Shown piece by piece: positions 1 to 12,200 of a DNA stretch of 64,000 nucleotides. The translations under genes and the position numbers were made by a program. Source of the DNA: Corbicula japonica. Lineage: Eukaryota; Mollusca; Bivalvia; Venerida; Cyrenidae. Location: contig JAZAYU010000007.1 of assembly GCA_038501625.1 (NCBI GenBank), positions 3,327,685 to 3,391,684 of the forward strand. The letters run 5' to 3'. Within the stretch, counting starts at the first letter, position 1; the number at the start of each line of letters is the position of its first letter. The notes under the pieces are model-generated. The model was given only the letters and a program-made list of their open reading frames with translations, was not told where the DNA came from and searched no databases.

Positions 1-17
1 CCCCAAAGCCGTTCAAT

Positions 18-205
18 ACGCCCTGCATGTTCTATGTGAAGCTTGAAGGATACTAACAAAAAATATCATGCAAACATATACTTGGGCACGAAAGGGAGTA
101 CCCAGAATCCTTTTTAAATACCCCCTGCATGTTCTATGTTAAGTCAAGAATACTAACAAAACATATAATCTACATAATATTATACATGTACTTGGCACAT
201 AAAGG
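18..205. repeat. Two-copy tandem duplication (~100-bp unit) in KNDC1 intron
   Basis: The phrase CCTGCATGTTCTATGT followed by AC-rich DNA, then 'ATACTAACAAA', then 'TACTTGG-CAC', occurs once at about 18-95 and again at about 120-205. The copies differ by several substitutions and indels. Confidence 0.55.
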
Positions 206-239
206 TTTGGAGGGTCAACACAAATAATCAGGCACACTG

Positions 240-366
240 CTGGGAATTGGACCTCGGTGCAAGATCATAAATTTAACTGAAATTCAAGACCAGTCACCAT
301 TTCAGCCAATCAGATGCTTGAGATTTGCGACTGATCTACTAATTTAGTTTTATGATCTTGGGCCCT
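240..366. mobile_element. Family B hairpin element, diverged copy
   Basis: It contains the family core CATTTCAGCCAATCAGATGC and the end TTTATGATCTTGGGCCC. The left half is diverged ('TCAAGACCAGTCACC'). Confidence 0.6.
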
Positions 367-516
367 TATCTGATGAAAATGTAAATTTTGTTTCATGACA
401 GAAAATGTTTTAGAAAGTTTTAAAATACAAAGTATATCTACTCTGATAATGAAATTTAAAGATAAAAAAATTACACTACCTTATACATGGTCCTTTCTTA
501 AGTCAGTGCCTAATTA

Positions 517-751
517 TCCCATGGATAAATCTTTAATTACATGTGCAACCAGTGTAGATCTGGATCAGACTGCATGGATCTAGATCAGCCTGCACATATA
601 TTCTGTCTGATAGAGATCTAATCACTACTCTTACATACATCAAAAAGTAAACGGTGAAGATCTTGATCAGACTACATATATGTGCAGGCTGATCAGGATC
701 TACACAAGTGGCACATGGAATATACGGATATCCCATGGAATAAAGGGTTAT
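517..751. mobile_element. Family A palindromic element, diverged copy
   Basis: It holds the AGTGTAGATCtGGATCAG and GATCAGGATCTACAC parts and ends in CCCATGGAATAAAGGGTTA. The left end is weak. Confidence 0.6.
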
Positions 752-855
752 AATGATATTCAGTGTACTGGAAAATTTCAACTAGGAAGGAAAAATCTGA
801 GATATTGACAATGGATGGTTAACTTAAGTTTCAGCTAGTCACATGCGATGGTTTG

Positions 856-1121
856 TTAACTCTTTCCTCTCTATTATATGCCTTTTATTGCATGAGCAAA
901 CAGTCTAGATCCAGATCAGCTGTCACATCTGTGCTGTCTGATCAGGATCTGCATTTTTTGCTTTTTGGTCAGAAATAACGTAATAAATCAAAAAGTGAAC
1001 AGTGTAGATCCTGCACAGATCAAAAAGTGAACAGTGTAGATCCTGCACAGATGTGCTGGCTGATCTGGATCTACACTGTTCACCCATGCCAGATAGGCAT
1101 ATATATGGAGGAAAGGGTTAT
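856..1121. mobile_element. Family A element with internal 32-bp tandem duplication
   Basis: Left end TTAACTCTTTCCTCT, right end ATGGAGGAAAGGGTTAT. A 32-bp piece beginning ATCAAAAAGTGAACAGTG occurs twice in a row at about 987-1050. Confidence 0.75.
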
Positions 1122-1244
1122 ATATGGGGATTATCAAACAAACATTCTCTCATATTTTACCATCTTTATAAAGATATCTTAAGTTGTAAAGATTTCAGCA
1201 TGTACTGTGATCTTGAATTGAGGCATGATTCTAAAATTACCCTA

Positions 1245-1365
1245 ACCTAAAAGTTTACTCCATAGATACAACTTTTCTCATATGGGCAAACTGTAGATTT
1301 AGATCAGCTGACACATTCATGCCATCTGATCAAGATCTAAACTGTTTGCCATATCTAAAGGGTTA
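1245..1365. mobile_element. Family A element, half-length copy
   Basis: One palindromic arm only, between TTTACTCCATAGATAC and AAAGGGTTAA (1356-1365). It could be a solo arm after deletion. Confidence 0.6.
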
Positions 1366-2413
1366 ATTACCAGTTTGGTCATTTGGAACTGGTCTTGTCA
1401 GTTTGATTTCGACTGGTAAAGCTTCAAATCATTTCCTGGCTCAAGGATGCCAGCTTGATTTGGCAGATGGCGTTTTTGACATTATTAAACTCTAAGGGTA
1501 CAAATCGCAGCCAATGATTGTTTCTTCTGGTTATCACTGGCATGCCAGTGTCACCAAATCTAACCAATTGGCTGCCAATGTTAAAACGCCAAGCACACCT
1601 AATATAGTGGATATTGTTTTAGATAATGCATTACATGTGCAGATCCAAAGGGGTTCCATGCGGTCACTTGAACCCTCTTTTTGGCCAGCATTATTTAATT
1701 TTTATGTGGATTTTAGCCCCGGTTTTTGGCAATCTTGCATGTGACCCTGCGTTATGATAATTATTTTTATTCAGTATTGTGTTTGTAATTATTGTTGTGC
1801 TAAAAAAAACCGTAACATGGTACTCGTACATTATTAAGTGTTTTCTATGCATAGAAAATAATGTTAATAAAATGTTTTCTGAATAAATAAGTTTTAAACT
1901 GCTAAATAAACAGTCTTAAATTGAAATAGTGTGTAATAAAAACTTGCACCAAACATTTATACTAATAACAGGCTTATTGTTATAGATGTAGTTGGCACAA
2001 ATATATTTGGTTTTGGATGTTCTCCAGTTGAAACAGAATTACCGATAATTATTTGTCAAACTTCTTGTTTAGGTTTTAATTATCTGGCCTTTTGCCGGTG
2101 ACCTTAAACAGATCAAGAAAGGAACAAAATGACATAATATTGTCATAACTGAAATAATTGCTTACTTATTTTCTTTAAACAATAATGGAAGAAGGTATGA
2201 TTTGATAAAAATTGCTTTTAAAAGTGCTAGGTGTAAAGATTTTTTACTAGTTTTTAACTGGTATTAGAACTGTAGTGATGTGTTTTGGATTTTTGGAAGA
2301 GATGATATTTCTTTAAATAAAATCTTATTTATTAATTATTTCAGGAATCTTATTTTGTTTATAAAAAATTATTATAGCTTTTTCTATCTCAATCAGATTG
2401 TTTTGTATTTTAG

Positions 2414-3225
2414 ACAACTTTGAGGATCCTAGTGTTGCAACTGCGACTTACGCTACAGAGCAAGAGATTTCCGCGGAAGATTTTTCTCATGCTGACTCGT
2501 ACGTATATTCCGAGCAAGGGGAGGCAACTGTTTGTGATGATATTCCCGATCTGACAGATGATATATCTCAAGCCGAGTCTTTACCTTCGGAACAAGAAAC
2601 TGTGATTGTTACGGAAACCGCTGAATCCCAAGATGACTCCATTCATCTAAGTGAAGAAAATAACATGGAGAGAAAATCACGAAAATCCTCTAGGTCAAGC
2701 AATAACGGAGAAAATAATAAAAATAGTGAAACTGTGCAAAATTTGAATGGGAATAATAAACAAAAACCTGCACTGCCGAAGAAACCGGATATTAATCTAA
2801 GTTTGACAGGAATAAAACAACATAGTGTTAATGAAAATCTAGGAAAGAATATTCAGGAAAGGGAATTAATTGTGTCAGAACTGTTCAGTGAGAGTGAGTC
2901 AGATCAGAGTCGTGTCGATTCAGATAAGTGTAAAACAGACAAGAAACCAAAATTGTCCAACGGTATTGCACATTTAGAAAAAGTAGAAAGGAAAGATTCT
3001 AAATCTAAAGAGGTGAAGAACACTGGATCTAGTGGATCTAGCTCCAGTAAAAATATCACCCGCGATAGTAATCAGAATATAACATACCTTAAACATGAAG
3101 ACAAACCTGCCGGTGTAGGAAATGAAGTTGCAAAGTCTAACGGAGAAACATTGGATAGTAAAGAGAAAACACATGGTTCTTTAGAAAGTGGAAATGTAAA
3201 GACACGTAGGAATAAAAGAAAACAG
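2414..3225 (+). CDS. KNDC1: KNDC1 exon: acidic then Ser/Lys-rich linker before the KIND domain
   Basis: Acceptor at 2412-2413 (tattttag) and donor GTAATA at 3226. It begins with the last two bases of a split codon (phase 1) and ends in phase 0. It encodes about 270 residues, first acidic, then Ser/Asn/Lys-rich with no hydrophobic core, so probably disordered. Translation could run open from a TTG at 2398, but that part is intron. The upstream exon must end with one base of a codon and was not found in 1-2413. Confidence 0.8.
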
Positions 3226-6200
3226 GTAATAATGTGGAGTTACTTGAATTTACTGTGAAATCATGAAATTTCATGGGGAACTTAATTTCGTGGATTTCGT
3301 GGACAGATTGATCTACGAAAGCCACAACAAAATATTCTATTGCATAATATTGTATATAAACATACCATGGAAAATGAAAAACCACAAATTTAAGAACCCC
3401 ATGAAATGCCATTTAACTTACAACAATGAAATTTTATGCCCACGAAAACGATGCATTCACGGTATTTTAAAGGGGTTTACTAAAACAGGTTTGCAATTTA
3501 ATTTTAATCACATGTTCAGAACATTGTATGTTTACCTGCTTGTGAAAAACTTTGGTGAGCAAAACTTATTATAAGTTTTATTTACCAATAAACTATAAAA
3601 ATATTTCACATACATATTTCACTAAATAATGAATGGTAATATGAACAGATGTGCCAGGTGATCTGGATCTACACTGGTCACATATGTGATGAAATCTGTA
3701 TATAAGGAGTAAATAGTTATTATATCATGTGGTACTCAGATTTTCTAAACAAAGTCTGGCCCACCAACTTTATTATTCCAACATGATGGATTTTTTTACT
3801 ATATATTGAAGATGCCATGATATTTTACTGCATTTGGCCGTACAGATCATTTTTCCTAGATCTGAAAAGTTGCCAATCTTGAGGACATGCTACCTTTCTT
3901 AATTATAACTGCAATATATATTTCTGTTCAAGATTGTTAGATAAATATCCTGTATAGAAAAGGTTTTGCAACACTAAATAATGTTATTTTCCATAGAGAA
4001 CTTTGGGGGTTTATTTCAACAAAGTACAGCAAGGAAAATTAAATAAAAAATCTTGTTTGGTTACTCCCTGTCCATTTGTTACTAGCAACGGTATAAAACA
4101 CAACAGAAAAAATAATTTAATTTAATTAGCAAATGTTTTATTCTTATTTGATACAATATTGAGGAAAATTAAGCCGTGTTTTTTTTCACACAATTTATTG
4201 AACAAACTTCACAATGACTATGAGATGTTAAAGCAGACCCTGGGTTGTAGTTTTGAAAGTCTCTTAACTCTTTACTCCATATACACGGGTTTTAAAGCAT
4301 GTTCGACCAGTGCTAATCCAGGTTAGCTGGCACATCTATAACGTCTGACCTAGATCTAACCTGATTTGCCTTTTGGTCAGAAATTACCTAATGAATATAA
4401 AAAGCCAACAGTGCAGATCCTGATCAGACAGCATAGAGGCGCTGTTTGATCTGGGTTGAAGGTTATAAAGCTGAGATTGGAAACCAGTCTCAAATCTCAA
4501 GCATCTGATAGGTCGCCATTTCAGCCAATCAGATGCTTGAGATTTGAGACTGGTTTCCATGCTCAGTTTTATAACCTTGGGCACTGGATTAACACAGTTC
4601 ACTCATGGATAATAAGCTTATCCTTTGGAGTAAGGGTTAAATTGTGAAAGAAGAATGTTCAGTGCTTTAGTTCAGCTGTATCCTAAAGAAATCATCTTGT
4701 TAATTAATTAAATCATCTAACATTTCTTGTTGTGGTCATAGGCAAACAGTGACAAATGAATTATCAATATACAGTCTAAGACTCCTTTTTTACAGGGTCC
4801 AACATGTTTACAGGGTCTAAGAGTCTTGGGTCTAATAATTATATACAGTCTGTTTTAACAAGGTCAATCAGCTGTTACTCTCTTTTTTAAAAGTTCTAAC
4901 ATTTAAGAGGGTCTAACAATTGTTTATACAGTCTGTTTAACAGCTGTTACTCTCTGTTTTACAGGGTCTAACAATCTCCGATATTCTCGATGCTTTGGAG
5001 AGAAGTTTGACAGAGGCAGAGTTATGGGCCCTGTGTAAGGAAGGCACTGCTGCTTTACAGAGGAAAAAGAAACATCTGCGTAAGTCAACAGTGGGATTCA
5101 TACTTTTAAATACCAGATTCATCTATTATATTTATATCTTTAAAGCTATTTCATTTGTTATATTTGGAAAATTGCAAGCAAAACATCTAGGCCTATGTGA
5201 TTTGGCTTTTGATGTTTTGGTTACAAAGAAAGTGGGAACCATGTCTCCTTCAATCTTGTGACAGCTTGTAATCATCTTGAGTTTAAAAGCTTGCCGTCCT
5301 TTCAGTATTTTACTTGTATGCCATCATCATGGATGCTAAAGGTGTCTGTCCCCATATTGGAGAACATCGAAATTTAACCCATTCCTCCATAATTACACAT
5401 TTTTACACATGTGCGACCAGTGTAGATCCAGATCAGCCGGCACATCCGTGCCTTCTGATCAGGATCTGCACTGGTCGGATTTTGGTCAGATATAATCTAA
5501 CAAATAGAAAAGCGAACAGTTTAGATCCTGATCAGACAGCACAGATGCACAGGCTGATCTGGATCTAAACTGTTCACCCATGCAAGAAATGTGTGTCTAT
5601 GGAGGAAAGGGTTAATGAAAGGAGCAGGCACAAGAACGCAGCCTTGCCTGACACCATTTGGCGTTTGTTGCGGGAAAAGCGCTGTCTTTAGACAGTTGAC
5701 ATCAATCCTTGGACTGACATCATAAATTTTAGCAGAAAACATTCCTTATTATACATTCTACAGTATAACTGATATGATTAATATTGTTAAAATATGTAAC
5801 AAAATCACTTTTTAGGTATGGGAAAATAATAATTTTAAGTTTTTTTCCAAATAAAGTCGGAACTAAAATATAAACAAATGTGACTGTAGACACCTTTTCC
5901 CATGACCTGCCCCATTAATCACTTGGAAGGATTCCCTTTTTCCATCATCAAGGATGCTTAAATCATGGAATTGTCACACTATTTCTAACAAAGTATTTGT
6001 TAACTTGTTATTAACCATTTATAACATATAACTGTCTTATGGCATAGCCAAACATTGTAGATCCAGATCATATGACACATCTGTGCCTTCTGATCAGAAT
6101 CTGCACTGTTTGTTTTTTATTCATTAGGTTATTTCTGAACAAGAAGCAAATAGTGTAGATCCTGATCAGATGGCATGGATGTGCCAGCGGATTTGGATTG

Positions 6201-9200
6201 ATGCTGTTTACACATGCGATACAACACATACATATGGAGTAAGGGGCAATTTTGGTTAAGGGCAGTGCATTTTATATCTGATAATTTTCTCTCCTGATGT
6301 GTATGTACAGAAGCATTTATTGCAATTGAGTTTTGTCTGTTATAGCTGCCTACCTGTCACCTGACACACTGGTTATCCGAGAGTCTGGCAACCTGTCTTT
6401 TAAGGCAATTCCAGAAGAGAAACCTCTGGAGGTAATCTTTATGGCCCCAGAACTGCAGAAGAAAGGAGAACTCTCAGAAAAGGTCAGTTATAGGGCAGAG
6501 TAATACTGTATTTAAAGCACATTTCTTTGTCACGTTTTATTAATTTGATGATATTAGTAGGGGCCTTGGCCTTTTTCCAGAACTATAGATACTTTCAACA
6601 CTTTCATTTAAAATGATTTTATGGTTTTCATGGATTAACTAGTGGGGATGTAATTAATGGAATTTGAATAAGCAAAATCTCAGCAAAACAGACTGTGACA
6701 AAGCAAAATCTCAGCAAAACAGACTGTGACTTCTTCATGGAATTTGGTCTTTTCTTATAAATATCAACATTTTTATAAATTCATTGTTCATTGTAATTTC
6801 ATTGTTTTCTAGGGTAAATATGGACTGGTTGAATTGACAATGTGCAGAATTTTATTCCCTAACTTTATAGTAAGGAGAATGTCATAATTAATTACTGTAC
6901 AGCGCTTAATATTGGCGGTGTCAATTTTGGCGTATTTAGAAGTGTTTTATATTGGCGGGGTTATAAATTGGCCCAAACAAACCAGACCGCCAAAATAAAA
7001 CCCTTGATGAAAAAATCGCAGGTCTAAAATTGGTGTTAACACAAATCGTCAAAATAAAATATTTACATTCAATATTCAACACCTCATTATTATAATTCCA
7101 GTGTGAAAACATTATCACAGCAACCTAATAAGAGATTGCTTTGTTTGATTTGTGCCTTATTCCTATTATATTAATTATGTATCAAACTGAGAAAACTGCG
7201 ACATAATATGCGCTTGTGTATCATAGCAGTCTACCTTCCAGATATTAAAATGGCGGTGTTATTAATTGACGGTGATTTATATTGGCGGTGTTTTATAATG
7301 GCGCAACTGACCCTGACCGCCAATATAGCCAAAAATAAAACCCCCGCCAAAATAAGTATTTATACAGTACCATTTATATTTGTTAATTTTTCAGACATGT
7401 TTGTTTGGACTGAGTGTAACTCTGAGATGTGCAGCAGGAAAGAAGTACTCGTCGGTGTCGGCGATGAGCGTGAGTCAGGATCTGAAGGACCTTCTGCAAT
7501 TTCTTGCTGACGGCAACCCTGCCAAGCGACCTGAACTTGTTGATATTGCAAAGGTGATTTGGCAGTAAAAAACTTAAAAGCAAAATGCATACAGTAGTTG
7601 ATTGAGGAGTATATGTATCTTTCCGTGGTGTAAGGTTCTGATAGGAAAATCTTCCTGCAGGAACTGTTTTGGGCTGTAATGTAGCTTTGCCAAGCTATTC
7701 CCAAAAACATTTTCTTTAGTGTGAATTAGCCCATCCAAAATGAAAATACATGAAATAATTTTCTTGCATAACATAAGAAATAAAAAATCTCTCATGTATT
7801 CTCAGATTGGATGGGAAATTCCAGTGCTTGGAAAACTGTGTTTTGGCAGTAACTTCACAGAGCATACAGTTTGCCATTAAATTTATACATCACAGCACAT
7901 GACTTTTGCTTATACATCACAGCACAGTTGACTTGTTCACAGCACAATTGACTTGAGCTAAGTCGCAGCATTTGTCTTACGCTTGTTCTTCACAGCATGT
8001 TGTGCCTATATGTCACAACATGTGACATGCTTATGTGCCTCAGCAAGGAACTTGTCAAACTCAGGGTGTGAGATGCCTTATCCCTTTCCTCCATATATAC
8101 GCCTTTTTATGCATGTGCGACCAGTGTAGATCCATGCTGTTTGATCATGATCTGCAATGGTCACATTTTGGTCAGATAATCTAACAAATCAAAAAGTGAA
8201 CAGTTTAGATCCTGATGAGACGGCACAGATGTGCCGGCTGATCTGGATCTAAACTGTTCACCCTTGCAATAAAGTTGTGTCTATGGAGGAGAGGGTTATT
8301 CAAGTACCAATGAAATTTAGGAAAAACCAACCAGGGCCCAAGATAATAAAACTGATTTTAGAGACAGGTCTCAAATCTCGAGCATCTGGTTACCATTTCA
8401 GCCAATCAGATGCATTAGATTTTAAACTGGTCTCCAATTTTAGTTTTATGTTCTTGGGCCCTTATATGCAAGAATGCTATTTAGAAATACTATGGGTGTT
8501 ATCATACCAAATTTAATGAGTTGGAAATACTTAACCCTATCTTTGAAGAAAAATAAATCTTATCTTGAGGAAGATTAGACCTTACAAATGCTGAATATTC
8601 ACTTCAAAACTTGACAATCTTATCTCAATCCCTTGAAAAACAAGTCAGAAGGCCAGCTTTAGAAGTTTTAAACACACCAGGTTTTTTGTCATCATTTGCA
8701 TTTATTTTGGTTTTTGATCATGCATGATTCCTACATTTTATCAGTTACTGTCAATGTGTTAAAATGCCAATATTGTATGAATGGATCTTTGAAATGGGTC
8801 ATTATCACATTGGTGAACAGTGTAGATCCAGATCAGGCACCACATCAATGCCATCTGATCTGGATCTACACTGTTAGCTTTTAGACTTTTTGGGTTTTTA
8901 CTGACCAAGAGGCGACCATTGTAGATCAAAATAAGATTGCACTGATGTGCTGGCTGAATTTCATCTACACTTGTCACACTTGTGATAAAACCTGTATAAT
9001 AGAGTAAATTGTTAAAAAGAGTATAAACAAGTTTAACTGTTTCTTGTTGAATCTTGTTAAATATGTATAAAAACTGATTACCGGTATCATATTGCAGATC
9101 TGTATTGAGCACAGTAATGGAGCAAGTTCTGACAGTGTGTGTGCCAAACTCTACTCTGAAGCCTTTACTGCCATGGTATGTATGAATTATTAATATCCCA

Positions 9201-12200
9201 ACACCTTTACAATGCAACCATTTTGTGTACATATTATATGGTTTAAGTCAGTTCACAGACAACGCTAGCAAAGTTATGAATATCGGGGGTCTAAGTGGGA
9301 CAATAAGTGGCAAAATCGACCATGTAACCTGGCTATGTTTGTGAAAAAGCAGTAATTTTGTGTGATTTGAGTGCAGAGCCCGATTTCAATTTTTGTTAGA
9401 TCTCCTTCTGTGAAAAATAATTATATCACAGATGGTGCTTTAGAATAAGCTGTAAATTTTGAAGCACTGAAAATATTATACAGCAGTTACAAAACTGAAA
9501 GTGAACATGATGCTAAATGGTAATAAAACTGAGCCTGGAGACAAGTTTCATATCTCGATTGAAGTGACTAATATGCGCACTGGTCTAAACTTTAGGCAGT
9601 TGTGTAGGTAGGGATCATGCTCCAACAGCCAAGAAACAAGAAGCCCATTTCAAAATCTTTCTGCATAAAAAATTCTGAAGTAGGACAAGTACGGTTCCTT
9701 AAAGTTTGTTATTAAAAAAACATATGAAACTTGGACTTAAATTTTTAAAACTGTCGTTCTGTAATGTAGGAGCAAGAAATAAATGAACTTTACTTTCCTA
9801 GTTATTATCACAAAAGTTACATCATTTTTTGGTAAAATATTATATAACAGTGTGGGTTTGCTCAAACCCCATTTTGGGAAGCAATAGTAATTTATTTTTC
9901 AGTGGGAGTTTGGCCAGAAAGTTATCATGTAAGTATCAGAACTGTTCCAAACCAACCCCCTTTGTGGAAATGTTGCATCCGACCCTTTTTCTTTTCAGTA
10001 TATTATCACATATTTTAAATTTCAGAGTGAGAAAGAGGAACAAAAACTAAAAGAAGTTGCAACAAAGGCAGAGACATCTCAGAAAAAGAGTCCTCCTTCA
10101 GCATTCAAACCAGCAGGTGGCTCCTCCTTCCAACCTGTCAAACCAGCCCCCATGGGCGGGGCTCCTGGAGGTGGGGCTTTCTGTCCAGTGCCTAAAAAGC
10201 CTAGTCCAAACAAGGAAAACACCATTCCTGAACCTAGAATACCAAGTGCTTTCTCCTCACCAGCCACACACTTTAAACCAATTATATTGCAGCAGACACC
10301 TGCCAGTGAAAAGCCCACTAATATTCAGGAGGAAAAATCAGCAAGTGCTAAAGAGAAAGAAAAACCTTTTAAGCCATCTGCACAAACTTCACAGAAAAAA
10401 GTCAGCCCTGAGGTTGACCCCAATGCAGATAAGGAAAAGGAAGTTGTGAAAAAACTAAAAGAACTGAAGAAAAACTTAATGAAACATAAACAGCAACCTT
10501 CTTTAGCTAAAGAAATAGAAAATGAAGACAAGGAAGTTACTAAAGAAGAAACAACAAGTAAAAGTTCCACACCTAGCAAGAAATCCTTACCCCCAACACC
10601 AAAGAAATCAGGCTCTAGAAGTGGTGAACGATCAGGTCGCCGCAAGAGCTCCGGCGGTGCATTAGATGCATTATTGAAAGAAATACAAAAACAAGGCAAT
10701 TTACCAGATACCCACTCTCTGGCCTCAGCTATAGCTGGCTACCTGCAGACTCATCTTCACAAGGATGATTCAACTAGTAAAACTGAGAACCAGCCTAAAA
10801 ATACTGGTGAACTTGACATGACAGTGACGTCTGCTCAAGCAGGTTTAGGTCAAGGTCAAAGTTTACCAAATTTGAATATACCTTCTCAGTATCATTCACA
10901 GCTTCTAGGACAAACAATGACTTTACCAGGGCTGCAGTACGGAGGTGCTGTGTATTCAGGTCTTCCGCAATTCCAGTTTCAGCAGGATCCAGTGACTGGA
11001 TATTTACAACTGGTACCAGTGAATGTAGTTCCGCTACGACCTCAGAGTGTCCATAGTAACAGTGGAAGTGTGCACAGTGTTAGAGATTTTACCTCACCAA
11101 CTGGATCAGGCTCTATGATGAAAGATATAAGTAGTCCGGATATGTCCCCTAAAATGTACCACAACCAAAGTGACTTGAGTAATCAAAGTGCAATATCTGA
11201 CCCTTCGGGGTCAAGGAGCAAGGGTGCTCATGGGAGAACCGCTAAAGATCTTGTGCAAAAAACTGCAAACCTTCGTGCCAAAAATCTAGGTCGTCCCTCG
11301 CCATCTCACCTGTTAAATATTCCTAGAGAAGCTAGTAATTTACACAAGTGGAAATCCGATCATGCACTTGATCGGGGCGAATCTCAGTTTTATTCAGATA
11401 ATGAAAAATTCCACAAACATGGTTCATACTCTAGTCTTTCATTTTCTAACAAACTTACAGCTGGATTTGTGTATGACGATTCCATGTTAAATCCCAATTC
11501 CTACCGTAATGCTCACCTGACTGGATTGTCGCGGCAAAATGGTGCCCCACATTTCCGTTCACCTGAGGATATGCATAGACACAATCTTAACTCCAGCACC
11601 TCTTCCCCATCCCCGTCAACTCACGATAGCGGGATTGGGGGAATGAATCATGGAGTGTTTAGAAACTTGCCACCTGGCTCCGACGCAAGCCTTATGGACA
11701 GGCTGCTGAACAGTAACGTCAATGGGAAGCAGCAGGGAATTCTGGGTAAAATTGTTCACCTCCTCAGGGAAGAGTTTGCCTTTGATGGTTACATGGAAAA
11801 TGGTGTAGAGGATTTAGCTATGGGTATGTACCTATTATTTTTATGGTGTATTGGGGGATATCATTTGATATTTTACTTACTACAATATTTGGAAAGAACT
11901 TACTTATGATTACCATTAATCACCTATGACAAATTTATAATTTTGTTACATATTTTGAATATGTAATATTATACTTACTCCAAAATGCATTAATAAGCAA
12001 TGTTATCTGCTCAACTTGATGGTGTTATTGCAAGAATTGAAATCAATTTTCTGATGATAATTTACCATGATGTGCCCCAAATCATTATCATAGCTATAGT
12101 TTATAAAAAGGTCAGCATGACAAACTTTCTTCAACATTCTTTAGTTTATTATTCACCAAGAAGCAAATAGTTAATCCAGTTCAGACTGCATGGATGTGCC

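Noticed and set aside
1514..1744. 76-aa frame before the first exon, as a possible KNDC1 exon
   Set aside because: It lacks a donor that would leave one base of a codon and shows no resemblance to KNDC1. Some inverted text nearby (GGCGTTTTTGACATT / AATGTTAAAACGCC) suggests a repeat.
7208..7510. 100-aa plus-strand frame and the 116-aa minus-strand frame overlapping the KIND exon
   Set aside because: They overlap the KIND exon in other frames and a palindromic element; no independent support.
8759..9232. 157-aa minus-strand frame across 8.8-9.2 kb
   Set aside because: It consists mostly of family A sequence and the reverse of a KNDC1 exon. The phrases 'SVDPDQ' and 'NSLDPDQ' recur in many small frames because they are translations of the family A arms.
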